A DNA stretch of 64,000 bases from Pyrocephalus nanus (GCA_038380795.1 CM076259.1:96087739-96151738), one strand, 5' to 3'. Positions 19,713 to 34,690 are shown, counted from the first letter of the stretch. Numbers and translations are program-made. The notes: generated by a model not told the origin, from the sequence alone.

Positions 19713-22066
19713 TCCTATCTTTTTCTGATCTTGAGATCATAATACTATTATGCTCACTTAGCTATTCCACAGGAGAAAAAAGTGGTTCATGTAGCATTTT
19801 GGAAGTCTTCACCTCAGTAATATTGGAGATCTTTCTGAAGAACCACTAGACCTGAGACTCTGAAGCCCTCTGAGTAATTCATCAGCAAATTAGTTGTTGA
19901 AAGAGCTTATACTGGGACATTGACTAGAAAAACCCAAGCCAAACCAAACTAAAGCACAACATTCAGCTGATTATGAAGAATTCAAAGAATAGTTTTGGAT
20001 TACTAGAAGATAAAAGGGTAAAAAATGAAATATTGAAATAGTTCATTCTTGTACTTGTAAAACATTGTTTTTCATTCATCTGGAAATGGAATTACTTTGA
20101 TGAACAGAAGTATCCCTAGGAAACCTAATTAAGCAATCTAGAATCATCCTCACCATTTCCCTAATTCAAAATAGGTCCTTTGACCAATTTTTCTCACTAT
20201 CTCAATAATTTCTTTTAACATTTGTCTATAAATAATTTTATATGAAGCATATCAGTTTCAATATATTATGCAAACAACTCAGTATCTCTTATCAGTAAGA
20301 AAGAAAAAGGCTTCAAAGATGAGACAGAAAGGGAAGCTTTGTGCTGGATCTCCAATACCCCATTCTAGCAGGAATAATAACTAGGTTGGAAGTGGAAGGG
20401 GAGATCAGCTCCATATTTCTGGTGTGGCATGGGGTCTAGAACATTAAAACTTAATCATGTAAACTTAAAGTTTTGCTTTTGCTAGAAATGCCCAGGGAGA
20501 AAAAAAAAATTAAAAAGCATCATAAACCATTCACTTTTACATGAGGTAATGGAACAAAGTTTGGAACAAACCTGAACTGGCTTTTTTTTCTCTTTCATTC
20601 TATGTTTTCCTGAAAATTTTTAAAACAAACTTAACTTATATTGCCAGTAGTCATCTTTCTCCTTTCCAGAGGGGAAAAAAAATTCCATTATTTTTCTGTA
20701 TTAAATTAATATTAAAAAAAATTTTAGGTCAATTTTACAATTTATTTATATAGCTTCAACTTGTTTTATCATAGGAAACCTCAGAGTACTGGGTTTTGCA
20801 TTTGGCATAGAAAGTGGTGAATGTTATGATCTTTCCCTGTTTCTCCAATCAGTGAATCCATTACTTTATTCTAATCCCTAAAAATGTGATGACTTCCCTA
20901 TTTTCTCACAAAGTTTAGTTAAATTCTGAAGGTCAGAGTAACTCTGGCCCTGCTCAGTCAATGAATGGAAAACACTAGATGAAACATTAAATGTGACTCA
21001 GTGTTCTTTCTATAAGGAGCAACTGCCAAGAGCAGAACCGTGGGTGTAGGTACTTATTGTGTTCAGGCTTCAGTAAGCTTCATCATGATAATTAATTCAT
21101 GAGATAAAGAAGCTATACATGATTAAGGTCATTTCATGACCAAACAAAAAGTTAGAAGTTGTCTCTTAGTCCTGGTGTTCATGTATAGGTTGCTATTTTT
21201 AAGCCCAAGTTCACAGGGGAGTCTAGAAACCAAAGGCTGTTTTGATGATTTGTGCTATATATCTTCAAATGAAGAAGCAAATATGATGGAAATCTCCCTA
21301 GGGGGTTTGTTCTGCCTGCAGGCATAACCTCTTTCTTCTTTGGATTTAGTTTCAATTAACTCCTCGTCAGCTCTGTGCTGAGCTCAGCAAGGCACCAGAC
21401 CAGTCAGCAGTCTTCATAAGTTGTGACAAATAAACATATTTGAATATAATCTGAATAATGTACCAGAGCCCATCATATCCTAGCCTTTCTTCCATGTTGG
21501 GTTGCTAACCTCGGATAGGATGATTCATTATTACTCTGCATTTTTTATGGTTATTTATGCTCCCACACAGTGTCTGCAAAAAGATACCTTCTCTAATCTG
21601 ATCATACTTCACATCTCTTTTTTCAGTGACAGTGAATGGATCTCTTGATATTTGGTTTATATGTTTTTATGGTCTTCATTATTTTACTTTCTTCCTTTCT
21701 TTAGGTTTTCTTAGTAACACCTAATTCACTATATTCTCAAGACATGTAAGTCACTTATTACCACTAGAGTCAGCAACTATATCTATATTTATTCTTGTAA
21801 AAGAGTTTGACCCAGATGACTAATTTAAATGCAGCCATAAAAAAATGTTTATCCAGAACAAGGTACATCTAAGAATGCATTTGAAAACTGTCTGGAGCTG
21901 ACTGACAAAAGTGACATCTCTAAATGTTACCTCTAGCCATGATCTGATATTAAAACACATTTTATGTACTATCACTTGAAAGGCAGCTTCTGTTCTACTT
22001 TCATAGGGTTGTTTGGTATGTCAGAAACTGTGATAAAAGACACTGCCTAGGTTGAAGCTTTCTACA

Positions 22067-22101
<35 letters not shown>

Positions 22102-22549
22102 AACATCTCATCCAAGAACATGATGATGAGACAAACTTTTTAAAAACAATCCCAAAACTCATGAGAAGGATGCCTGGGTGACCTGAACTTATTCTACCTT
22201 CATAATGGAATAGGAACCTAGACTAATATTCATAGTATAGGAAATATATCTACCTCAGAAATTACTTCATAAGTCCTTTTATGGACCTATCATGTTACTA
22301 CAGACAATGTCCATTTATAAATTCTGCACGAATCTGCCAGAAGTCTGGGAGAAATCATTATGAAATTCCTTAATACATGTAGGTTTGTTTTTCTTTCACT
22401 GGCTAACACCTGGGAAGGTCCTAAGGAACCTAAGTGATATCCAGTTTCTGCTTACATATCAAGCAGGATGCAGGAAGTTATTGAGCCACTTGCAGAGCCA
22501 CATCTTATAAAAGATATCTCTTCTTAGGAAGATATCCAGAAGAAGATAT
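19713..22549. other. AT-rich non-coding stretch
   Basis: No gene recognised. A poly(A) run lies at about 22072-22099. Confidence 0.5.
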
Positions 22550-22740
22550 CTCTCTTCCTCCCTGCCCTGGTGGAATGGGGAGAAGAATCAAAAGTAAAAC
22601 TTGTAGAGTGAGATAAGAACAGTTTAATAATTGAAAACAAAGTATAATACAATAAGTCAGCATTACAAAAATTGCAAAGTAAAAAAATGAAAAGACACTA
22701 AAAGAAAGTCTGTATTCTCTCAAAAGTGAGCATACAAATA
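22550..22740 (+). repeat. Fragment of an avian retroviral LTR
   Basis: GTGAGATAAGAACAGTTTAA (22608-22627), then an A-rich part, matches the same LTR module seen at 15388-15410. Neither LTR end is recognisable, so this is an old truncated copy. Confidence 0.65.
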
Positions 22741-23699
22741 CAAAAAAGAAAGTTAGTGTCTTCCATGGAGATAAGAGCTTATGTTTTTTTTCCCCAAGCT
22801 ATCCAAACCAGAGAAAACAACTGAAACTCTTCAGCTGTACATTGCAAAGACTGAAGTCCTTGTCAATTCTCCTTTCTTCTATTGCCAAAATCTCATATGG
22901 ACTATTGCATTCAATTTTCATTTTCTTGCTTCAAAAATTATGGAGATAGCCTGAAGTGAAGGCACCCTGACTATCTGGATATTCTAAGATCTTATGCCTG
23001 TTGAGCATTCAAAGGATCTATTGAATCGAATTCCTTGAGACTGAGAAATTACATAAATGTGTTATTAGGTAAAAAATAATTTTTTTTTTCATTCAGGAAC
23101 AGAAAACTCTGTATTTAGAAATTCAGGATGCCAATAAATATGGCAAGAATACTTATGTCATGTAGGACACCACTGAGAAAACCGGAGAAGTTCAGAGAAG
23201 TTAGTGAAACAAAACTGAAATAAAAACACACTCATCTATTTTGAGGGTTGGTTTTTTTTGACAGGTGCATACTGCCAAAATGCTTAAATTTTGTATTTTG
23301 CAATAAAAATGCATGAAAACAAAACCCACTGAACTGATTTATTCAATTACTTTTTCTTGAAAAGCTGTTTCTGTGACATTGTCTTCTCAGAGAGAAAACC
23401 ATTTGTTTGGGTTTCTCTCCTATCATAGATCCAACATTTATTGTGCCACAACTATTAAATTTTAAGGAACTGTACCTAGTTTATGAGATCCATCAAAACT
23501 GAGTATTTTTTTACACCAGAAAAGTGCTCAGCACTCTAGTTGAGCAGCAAGAAATCTTAATTGCTTTTGAACCTTGAAAAAAATAATTTACTACAAAAAA
23601 GCTTGCACTTTCCCCCATCACATTTAAACAAGTCTTGGAAAAATGCACAGGGGTGTCTGCAAAGGAGCACAGCGTTTCATCTGTACAAGCTGAGTTCGT
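22741..23699. other. AT-rich non-coding stretch
   Basis: Nothing recognised. Confidence 0.4.
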
Positions 23700-23932
23700 A
23701 GAATCATAGAATGGCCTAGGTTGGAAGGGACCTTAAAGATTATCTAGTTCCAACTCCCCCTGCCGTGGGCATGGGCACCTTCCACTAGACCAGGTGACTC
23801 AGAGATCCATCCAACCCAGCCTTGAGCACTTCCAGGGGTTGGTCATCCACAACTTCTCTGGGCAACCTGTTCCCATGCCTTACCACCCTCACAGTAAAGA
23901 ATGTCTTCCTAATAACTAATCTAAACTTACAT
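23700..23932 (-). mobile_element. CR1 LINE fragment, 3' end
   Basis: AGAATCATAGAATGGCCTAG at the left is the reversed CR1 tail, followed by GGTTGGAAGGGACCTT and the CCAACCCAGCCTTGAGCACT block. It is 5'-truncated near 23932. Confidence 0.92.
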
Positions 23933-24215
23933 AAAGAAGTCACACTGTTGCTTTTTCATACAGGTGTTTCCTCTGAATGCAAACTGTAATCCTTTTATAT
24001 TCTCAATCTTTTAATTTTGTCATTTAACATCACTGCAATCAAAAATGTAAATGTATGGTTTTAGCCATCGGGGAAAAGATGAAGCCAGCAAAACATGAAC
24101 TTAGACCTTGAGGGAAAGAACCTGAAACTTTCCACTTCATCCTTCTATAGGCCTTACATGTTCAAAGTGCTGTATGAGCATTCATTAGTGCATTAGCGAT
24201 TAGCCTCTTTTCATC

Positions 24216-24318
24216 CTCTCATGCTAATTACTGAGAGAAGAAGCAGAATGTTAGTAGCACTAATGTGCATCTACACTGCACAATATAGTATGCTGTCATG
24301 TAGTAATTAGCATGAGAG
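24216..24318. repeat. 17-bp perfect inverted repeat with homeodomain-type cores
   Basis: CTCTCATGCTAATTACT (24216-24232) and AGTAATTAGCATGAGAG (24302-24318) are perfect reverse complements 69 bases apart. Between and beside them lie more TAAT words, including a 9-base pair CATTAGTGC (24183-24191) / GCACTAATG (24257-24265). Confidence 0.85.
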
Positions 24319-24423
24319 CAGGAGAGAAAAATATTTTAGGAAATATTCCAGGTATACAAAAGGAGCAGGCAAGGAAAATCCTGTTCCAAAATACTTGAAG
24401 GTAAACAGATTAAAAAAAAAAAC

Positions 24424-24462
<39 letters not shown>

Positions 24463-26308
24463 CACATCTGAAAAAAAAGTCTGGTTTCAATGTTTTGGTT
24501 TATTTTTCAATTGTCATAGTGAAAGGGGAAGTATTTTTTTAATGATGAATCTTTGCTCCTTCTCATTTAACCTGTTACCTGTATTCAGAGAAAAGGGTAA
24601 CTGTCTGAACTTCAATTAAATATTATTAGTAAGTCATCTTTCATTATAACCCTGTTTGTTCCCCGTAGTGAGCTTGTAAATCACACAAGTTGAGCAGTGT
24701 GCCTTCCTCAGATACCCTGCAGGGTGAAGACTGGTTTTTCAAACATTTCTTGGAATCTCTCTCTTCCCCTAGGCATTCTCTAACTGGAATTTTAATGTGA
24801 TTTTCCACTAGTTTGTTCTGTTTTAGAAGTCTGTGGCAATATTTCCTTTTCGTTTTAATCAATTTTCCCAACAATTTTCTTTTTCAATGAGAAATGCAAA
24901 ACATCATAATAATTTTAAGAGCAACATCTGTTCGTTTACATGGAAAAAAATCTTATTTTGTCTGTTATTTTTTTCATTCCACTAGTAACTGACAAGAGAG
25001 AAAAGTTGAACTATCTTCTGGCAGAAAGAAGGGGAAATAAGAATTTTTTTTCCCCATATGTATATAAAGCAAAAGTTACACAGTTGTTTAAAATTCTAGC
25101 AGTGAAATTGTATTTAAACACTTAAAAAAAAACCCAAAGTCAAGAAATTATGACTGTTAAAAGATAATTTGCTCCAATCCAAGCATTTTCATTAAAGTAA
25201 AATATCAATTCCTGTACATCAGTCTTACATTCTCCAAAGCCACGTGGGGAAGTTGCAGTTAAATTTTTCAAAAATATGAATTCTTAATCCATTAGGATGT
25301 GGTTTTTATCCCATCACCTCTTTGAGGTTTGAAATCTTTATGATATGGGATACTGCTTAAAAATGTAACTCACATCTGGCTTCTGAAGTTTTTAGGCACA
25401 TGAGGAAAGACAGAATATCCTAGGAAAAGTCAGAGTTGATTAAGAGAAGAATGCAGCCATGTGGAAAATCATATTACTACATGTGATTTAGAAACATAGA
25501 TGAGGACTTAACAAAATAGAGAAATAATTTGATGTTTAGTCACCCACAGATTCAAGGGTATGCTTGAACATTGCAAACTAATTCAATGGACTAGTTCTGT
25601 AGGTATTAGTTATGCACATTCCTTCTAAACTGATTTGTCAGAAAGTTTCTTTGCTTTTTTTTCTTTTTTTTTTTTTTTTTTTTTTTTAAGAGTCCATTTC
25701 AGCTTCCTTCATGTTTTTGTTAGCAAAAGGGTTAATTTGATGCCAATTGCTCTGATACATTTTTTGCCATAAGTACTTCATAATCTGGCATTTAAGGGCT
25801 TTCTACGTAACAAGTATTTTGAATGACCAAAGCAGCAGCAAGCACTGCTAGTTCTCTGTAAATTCACAATACACATCTATTACATTACATAAACAAATGA
25901 TGAAAAGCATATATCATTAATAAATGTTCTTGATCAATATCTCCATGCATTTCAAATAACTGAATTGCGGATTGAGGCCTCTGTGTTTTACGATGAGTCT
26001 CTGGACTATAAAGATATCTAAGATAATTTTTTAGGATTTTTTTTTTTCACAGTTAATTATCTGTCTTTGCCAAGAGAACCAAAATATCATCTCTATTGTT
26101 CAAAAATATCATATTACTTAGCACAGCAATACAATGAATTTAGAATTTAATATTCAGTTTTTAAGTTGAATTCATAGTACAAGTCTTACACATTTTTCCT
26201 TCACTTATTAAAAAAAAAAAAAAAAAGGATCCAGTAGGGATAATTCTAGAATTACAGGTAGCAAATATTGAATTATCTTTAAATGTAGAAGCAAAATCTC
26301 TGTAAAAA

Positions 26309-26370
26309 ACCCAAACAAACAAACAACAACAACAACAACAACAAAAAAAAAAAAAAAAAAAAAACCAAAA
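26309..26370 (+). repeat. A-rich / CAA simple repeat
   Basis: AAAC units pass into (CAA)n and then a poly(A) run. Low-complexity ORFs read from it are artefacts. Confidence 0.85.
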
Positions 26371-29300
26371 AAAGTGAATTTGCAAGTGGTTGTTTTTTTC
26401 AATATAAATAATAGAAATTTTGAATATTCTGTCAATATATTTTATTCTGAGATAAAACTAATTATAACCTTCTAAAATCTTAGGTTTTTAATTTGTAGTT
26501 TTCTGCCTGTGGAATGTACTGGTATGCTTCACTGAACTTTGCTACTACTGCACCCACGTCATATTTTGAGTGCAAGTGAAATTATTTATTTCCAACATTT
26601 CAGTCACTTTGTCAAAAGTGAAATTTAAAACTTTGAAGGCAGCAAAAGAAACAAATAAATGGAAATATTTAGAGGACATAATCTTCTTTGTTTATATGAT
26701 ATATGCCTTTCTTGCTTGTATCTTATAGATGCTGCTAATATTGCAAAGCTCCAAATCATTTTCTTACTTGACAATTTAAGTGTGTCAGTCATAAACTAAG
26801 TGAAATACTGAAGGTTTCTTCATATGCTCAGAGAACTGTACAATGTAACTCTCTTGTAATGGTGTTGTTAGTTTGTTTGTTGCTTCTTTTTTTTTTCTTT
26901 TGGTACTTTAGGACATTATTTCAAAGCAATACAGTAATAAAATAGATATATTTTGTTCTCTGGAATCGGCAGAGTTGTTTATTTAAAAGTATATATATGC
27001 TGTGAGAATATGGATACTATTTTAAGAAGACTCAAGAGACACATTTAGGACTTTATGTAACCATCAGTTTTACTGTCTGTAGTATTAAAAAATGGACGGT
27101 TGATTTTACTTTCATTGTTTCCACACTGACTTTTTTGGACTACAGCATGTATTCTATATGGACAATTTTACAAAATACTGGCTTAAAATAAATGCAAGGT
27201 GTGGATAAAGATATAAAGATATAACAGAGGCCATTTAAACCAACTATCATTCATAGGAAATTGTCAGACAGGGTAGATCTATCAGAAAGTAATATCATAA
27301 AAAATCTACACAGTTTTTATCACAAAGTTATTGAGATCTTGCATACATCATCCTTAGGATTCCAGCATCTGGAATAGAGTCAATGGAAAAACCCACAGAC
27401 CCAGAAGTCTTTGGAATGTTTTCTCTTATTGGAGACATTATCTAGTGGTCACTTTGCTCCAGTTCTGTGCTGTGCACTGTGCCAGGGTTTCCTTGATCTA
27501 TTTATTAAGCTGGTGACACAGGCATACTGACTCTGGCATTGCAATTCTGTTTGCAGTCAAAACTGTTTGTTCCAGTCAGTAAAGCCAAGCTGAGAAATTG
27601 GCACCATGCTGATCATCTCTCAATAACTTTCCATCCAAACTACCTCAGGGAATGGGAAGGAAGAAGGGGACTTTCATTGGAAAGCCAGCGAATGAACAGT
27701 CAAACCTTAAAAGCAAGCTTTCATTCAGCTCAGTTGTATCATCTCCTTCTAACCTGGGGGTCTGGAAGGTCTGGTGTGCTGGGATAACTAAGAAGCAGTG
27801 GAAATGGAAACCTGCATGTGATTTTAAGGATGCACAAAAGAACAAGGAGACCAAGATCCTTGTTCCTATCAAGTTCTATGTCCTGTCACACCATATGCAA
27901 CACTGCAGAGAACTAAGACGTTGCTCAGGATCCACTCAAGCTATCCTAGGCAGGAGCAGTAGTTTACCTAGATTTGTAGAACACATGCTAATAAAGATAT
28001 CTGCTAATAAAGATGTTGTCTAGCCCATTCCCTGGCCCAAAAGCGGGGTCCACTGAGAGGATGCAACAGGTGGAGTTGGGGTAGGCAATACTGAGCTGCA
28101 GCTGGCTCAGCATGTCAACATCTGCTCTGAAATGAGGAGACATAAAAGGAAAAAAAAAAGAAAACCCTGCTGCTCCTACATTTTGTTCTTTTTTGAGAAG
28201 TACAGTCACACAGCGTATTGGTGAACCTCACTGTCACCATAGTTCATTGTTCATTACAACTATACTAGTAAATTAAACCTGGCAGTACCACGGTCTGAAG
28301 TAGAGGCTTGAGAGAATCTCTCCCATCCAGAGGTTAGCTTGCTCTTGGGCATGGCTGTGTCTTGTGCCAAATAACCCCTGCCTGACCTCAGTTCGAAAGA
28401 TAGCACAAGCCACAGACACTTCTCAATATGAAAACAGTAAAACCTGAGGAAACATGAGAGTTTAGTCACACAGATTGTGCTGTACCAAGACCACAGAAAA
28501 TTATGTGGCCAGGTCTTCTTGTGTTAATGCAGTTTAAGTCACTAAGAAAATGAACCACAAATTTAATTTTTCTTCAACTTTTCTCATCTTTGGTAGTCCG
28601 GAATCAATCAGATTTTCATACCTCCTGTTGAAGAAGCAGGGAAACATCCTTGCCTATCTATAAATGCATATATCCAGCATCACAGAATTCAGCAGTCACA
28701 AATTTTCAGTACTTAGACCAGATGAATAGGATGCTCACAGCAGAACCTGAGGCTGGGTCCATATCTTTGGAATTCCATCCCAGTAACTGAATCTTGGGAC
28801 TATCTTTTATGTTACCTAGCAAGTGTTTACTCCTTGACCCTGTCTTCATGGCCTTTTATTAAAAAGGTGATATTGCATTCATATACTAAATCCCTTAGTG
28901 CACTCTGAAATCTGTCAAATTAATCATGATTCCACGTTCACAGTATGTTACCGAGGGTAGTTCAATGCATGAATTACATGCCAAAAAGGCACAGTATAGT
29001 CACCATAATGTGAACATAACAGCATTCCCAAGTTGCCTGTAAACTGGATGGAAATAGAGGGAGGTGCTTATTTCTTTTTCAAAAGAAAAGAAAATCATGT
29101 ATTATAAGTAGATTGTGTATTACCTGTACCTGTGCAATAACTAGGTTTTGAAACCATTGCTAACCATTTTGATTCTGTTCCAATCAGAATGCCTGAAAAA
29201 TTCCTTTAAATTTACCAAAGGCCTTCTGAATACTTAATGTTGACTTCTTCTTACTCAGTAATCATGTAAGACACCCCACCATCGAAATGCAATTATATAA

Positions 29301-32211
29301 CATTCCAATGGCAACTAAAGCAAGTGCTAACATGAAAAATTAATATTAGGAGAGTAACATATTTTTTTCCATCTTCTAATTGCAATTTTGCTGCTGGAAA
29401 TCTCAGAGGAAAAGTACTGCCATGAGATAGTGCAGCTCCTTGTGGTACATCAAGCGCTGCTCTTTGAAATGGAAGACTGCTATAAGTGGCCACTAGGAGC
29501 CTAATTAACATTTTCACTCAGTACTGCTTTCTTAATTTGAGAGACAAATCAGATTTGCATTCCAAGGCATTGCTTCTAAAACAATAAATCAAGTTGAAAT
29601 ATTGCTTGGCCATCTTCCAATGAGCTGCTATATGGTAGTTGCGGAAGTTTATTTGTTTTTTAATATTATTTGGACTTGAATGAGTACTAAAAATATTTTT
29701 TGTTCCATAACTTTGCTAACTGCACAGAGTTCTATATTCCACATAATATCTAAGGAAAATATGAAAATCTTAAATTAATATAAAAAAGCTCCAGCGGCAC
29801 AGATGAAGCTGCAGTGGTTTCTATCAACTGAGAATCTATCACAGAAATGAGATGTGGGTAATGGTTATGGAGTGCATTTCTTTTTGTAAATTGTGGAGGA
29901 CAAAAATGTGATATTTTTAGAAGCAATACTGTAAGAGACAACTTATGCATGCATGATATTAATGGCATAAGACATTAAGCTCTGAATGATAGCTTTTCCT
30001 TGTTTGCATACCAATGCATTATTTTGTATTTAACTGATATCTCAGATGGGTATCTCTTCTTTTATCTCCTTTATTTATGTAAGATGTTTTCTCCTTTTTC
30101 ATTTTTGTACATTTTGTTTGTTTGCCTTGTTATTTTTAGGGTCTGCACATTTATTCTTGGAATAGGTTTTGTCTGTTGAAATGAGTCATGCCCTTCTTCT
30201 TTCTCGCATCCATACAAACACACAAGCAGGACCGATATGTCCCATATGTCTTCAGAGCAAGAAGGTAGTCTCTTGTTTGCATGAAATTCTTTTCATCTAA
30301 TAGAGTTCTAATCATAGGTAGGTGTACAGTGAACAGCAGCTACTTTTGACTTGTTTACAGGTGGGTTTTGCTTGGTGTGTTTTCTTTTAAATACTAATGG
30401 AGATAATCTTTACTAGATTCACACTTGTTTTATGACCTGTGGAATAATGCAAAACTGTTGGGTCCCTTCCTCATTGTTTAGTAAAATGTATACTTATTTA
30501 TTCTTATATAATTTTCCCCTATTTATCAGATTGTGATGTTAATATTCAGTCCATGACCATACATTATTTTATAGACAGTGTGTTCTATATCTCCACTGAG
30601 AATTTGTCTTTCATGATTTCTGTAGTAACAGCAAAGTTTTTAGTACCATTGTGCATTTGTTTTGTAGGCAAGAAATCATTCAGTTGCATTTCTCTGCTTT
30701 TCCCTTGAACTGAAATGTATTCATGAATGCTATCAGTTATACTTATTACATCTTGCCCTTAGGATAGTGATGCTTTTGTTTCCTTGACACATGCACACCT
30801 CTGTGATGAATACATGTGTCATACATGCAATGAAGGAGCTATTCCTAGTGATGATATATTGGAATATATGGGATATATTTTATAATTTTTAAGTGTAGCT
30901 ATCTTAATCAGCAATTTTGCCTTTTTTTTTAAAAAAAAAAAGATATATTTATGGATAAAACATCACATTCAAACTGGAGCTATTGACAAGAATCAGAAAA
31001 TAGGTTTCTTTGGATAATTAAGTCAGCATAACTGTAAGCATATGTCACTATTTTTTTATTTCAGTCCTGCCCATAATATGCAAGCTAACCTTTTTGTTTC
31101 ACTTTCAACTTCCACATTTCACTCAATTTTTCTTCTTAAATTGGATTAGAATCTCTTGAGTGGAATCAATTACCTTGATTCCTTAAAATCTCTGTCAAAG
31201 AAAGAAGGTCTCTGAAACAGAGCGGGAAGAACAATCTTCAGGATTATTTGTCCTTCATTGCAAAATCTGCCAATCACTTTCCAGGAAGGAAGTGAAAATA
31301 AGATGAGTAGGTGAGGAGGGAAATGAAAACACATGTCAGAAAAAAATACATACATTTCTGTTTGTATTTTATGTTTTTAACTTTATGGTCATAAGTCCAA
31401 ATCTGTAATTATTTTAAATTTGTGTTATTTGCAAAATTGTAGTCCTTTCCCTTTGTCTGCACAGATCTTTGTAAGGTTAACTCACAAGGATCTTATCCTC
31501 AGTGAATTGTTGTGTAAATCACAACAGCACCATCGTGAATGTATGACCTATACTGAAATCACAGACATACAGGAAAATGTAGTTTGTAGACTTATAATCT
31601 CCAGATTTGCCCACTGATTCTAACTGAACTTGAGACAAAGTTTGCATGAATTGCATACTGAAGGATCAAGAGAGAGAGATGTAGAAAGGAAAGCAAATGT
31701 ATAATGCATATGTACCAGTTCAGTGCACAAAAGAGATCTGATGAATACTTTATAAGCCTAATTTATAAGTGTGCCCTGACTCCTTCAGTGTGCGCTGTTG
31801 AAATTAAAAGTTTGTACATCCTGTATGGCATTCTTAGAAAACATCAACACTTCAGAGTGCTTTGTCTCACTCCTAGCAATGGAATGTGTTTCTTGTACAC
31901 TTTTTGCAGAGTAAAGTGAGCCCTGATGCTAAGACACACAAAGAAGATATTGCTGTAAACATTCAAAGAGTGTTGGCTCATTTACTTCAATTCTTCTAAT
32001 TGCTTAAAAATCTGATACATACAGGAATTTTTGTCAGCTTGGTTACAGTGCTACTGCTAATCACTTGATGAATAAGTTGCGGATCTCACATACAGCTAAT
32101 GTAAGCCAAGACAGAGCAGCTCAATAAAAAGGACTACATCAGTGGATATGTGATAATTTAGACTTCTGCTTCTCAAATAATTGTTCCTGCAAAGTAAAGA
32201 GAAGGATAGAG

Positions 32212-32560
32212 ATCACAGAATCACAACGTATGCCAAGTTGGAAGGGACCCATAAGCATCTCGGATTCCAGCTCCTGGCCTTGCACAGGACCATCCCCATG
32301 AATCACACCATGTACCTGAGAACATCATCCAAACACTCCTTGAACTCTGTCAGGCTTGGAATTACAACCGTTTCCCTGGGGAGCCTGTTCCAGTGCCTGG
32401 GTGAAGAACCTTTTTCCAATATCAAACTTAAACCATTGCTGATACAACTTCAAGCCATTCCTTTGGGTTCTGTCACTGGTCACCACAGAGTAGAGATCAG
32501 TGTCTGCTCCGCCTCTTCCCCTCAAAAGGAAGTTGTAGACTGCAGTGATGAGTTCTCTCT
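32212..32560 (-). mobile_element. CR1 LINE fragment, 3' end
   Basis: ATCACAGAATCACAACGTAT at the left edge, CAAGTTGGAAGGGACCC, and CACTGGTCACCACAGAGTAG further in. It is truncated after GTTGTAGACTGC. Confidence 0.9.
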
Positions 32561-34690
32561 CTAAGAAGTGACAGGAAGGATATCTGTCTTTATGGATAAG
32601 TGATATTTACAAAAGCTTAGCTCAAAAACACCTGTCTTAGGAATGGCATGTTCTAAACTCAGAGCAAGCTGTACCTCCTTATCCCACAAAAAAAGTCTAA
32701 GTAGTGCCTGGGAACTTACAGGTACAAAGCCTTTAGCAGGCATGAGATTAAGTGAATCAGTTACATTAATTTTCACGTCAAAAAGAATTAACTATATATT
32801 GAGAAGATTTCTCATCTTCTCAAGGTGATTCATTTACTACTGTCTTCACAAATGACAAAAATAGACCAAGTTAAGGATACAAAATATTATGGGCAAGTGC
32901 ATAGTCCAATGCCTGACTTTACCTCCAGACACGTGGTGAAAGAAAAAGGGACCATGAAACTACAGACTATCACTGAAGGTAAGTAGTGTGTATATAAAGC
33001 TCAGTGGACTCAAGGATCCTTATGGGTCCCTTACAACTCGGCGTATTCTCTGATTCGTGATTCTGTGAGAAGCATGTAACCCCATCTGTTCCACTAAAAA
33101 GATATTCTGCCAGCAAGAACTGCCAACAAAAGGCATCCTTTTTATGCATTGAAGAATGTATTTTCCCAGATTTTTCAAATTGCAATGTACTCTTATAATT
33201 TCTTTAATTTTTTTTTACTTCCATAAATTTGGGCAAATTGAAAAATTAATTTCTTTTTTTTTCCAATAAAATTACTTTTTAAAGTTTTCACGCCTTAGCT
33301 ATTTTTTTTCCTGTAAATTCTAAAAGTAAATATTTATCCTAAGAAAACTTCAAATCCTGGTTGTTTTTTTTTTTACATTATTAACAGAAATTCACAGAGG
33401 GTTGATTTTTTTCATCTTACAGTGTCTACATCTTCAACCAAATTTGGCCATATAATCTCTTTTTTTAAAAAAAATTAAAGAATTAAATGCTTAATGGGAA
33501 TGACACTCTAAAATCAAGCTCATAAAACTAAAATAAATTATATTTGATTGTGAATCTGTATTATTTCCACGATATAATTTGATGATAACTCTGACCTTCT
33601 CTTTTCTCTTTCTTCACTTTTAAAAAATGAACAGTATTACAATAAATTAGAGTGTGTTTATTTAGGAAATGTGACATCAGGAGCTGATATAATTACTTTA
33701 ATCACTGAAGCACTGTCTAACTAGTAGAGATTTGACTGAAGATTTAGGTAAATCAGCACCAAGGGTGAACCTGGTGGTGTTGTCACTAGAAATGCTCTAA
33801 GAGTATTAGCAAAATAATGTCTATAGGAGAAGAGAATAACAAACAAGAGCAACTGTACAGTGATTTGCTATTAAATAAACACTTTGAAACCTCTAAAGAA
33901 AGATATTTTACAGTAGCCTGTGGCCACCAGAGAAGTGAGCTGCTAAAGCTCCTGTACAGCAAAGGTGCAGGGTCTCATGCCTGTGCAGACTAACTTACAT
34001 GATTCCCAACATACAGCTTCACATCTCAGATCTCTCAGCTTAGGGAACTGCCAACAATGAAGATCCTGTAGCTGTTTTGGATTTATGAATATTCAAACTG
34101 CAAATTCAAGCACATGAAAACCTGAAGATTTCACAGGATCCACTAGAGAAGGTTATATTTTATGTTTCTGCTTGTGAGGCCAGAAGAAATACTTTTTATT
34201 TCATCAAAATGAGAAGAAAAATCCCTCAGCTGAATATTTTTGAGTCCATAGCCCTTTGGAGGAGAATGACATTTTCTATGGAAATCTGTGCTACACTATT
34301 AGATTAAAATACATGAGGCAGGTACATACTCAAGGACATAATATATTCATGATGGAATAAAAGAGAAATGTCACTGTAGCACAAAGAGGTTAGTAGAGGT
34401 TATTCTCTTAAAATCTTTCAGATCTGGGGGAGATGGGGAGGGAGGCATCTTTTATATCGAAAGGTCATTTTGGTCTAGCAGTCTAGAGCTATTCAGCTAG
34501 ACAATCTGTTTTGCCCTCTACATTTATTCCATTATTTCAAGTCAATGTCTTTAGCATGCAAAACCAGCTGGAAGGAAATGTTTACTTGGAATGTCAAATA
34601 ATTGCTTTTTCCTTCCTTACTTAAAAAAAATAATTATGCAAAAATAGGTATATTATAAAAACATACATTTATATGATACATGCATATACT
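32561..34690. other. AT-rich non-coding stretch
   Basis: No gene recognised. A short CR1 tail is annotated separately at 33003-33069. Confidence 0.45.
33003..33069 (+). mobile_element. CR1 LINE 3' tail
   Basis: TATGGGTCCCTTACAACTCG, then ATTCTCTGATTCGTGATTCT, is the end of a heavily truncated CR1 in the + orientation. Confidence 0.8.

Larger units (their letters stand above)
23933..32211. other. Long AT-rich gene-free stretch
   Basis: It contains an inverted repeat with TAAT-type cores (24216-24318), poly(A) at 24411-24462, a T run at about 25657-25687, A/CAA runs at 26210-26226 and 26309-26370, and an A/T palindromic run near 30922-30941. No coding exon, RNA gene or transposon was recognised. 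Confidence 0.5.

Noticed and set aside
24395..24619. Poly-lysine ORF
   Set aside because: Translation of a poly(A) run.
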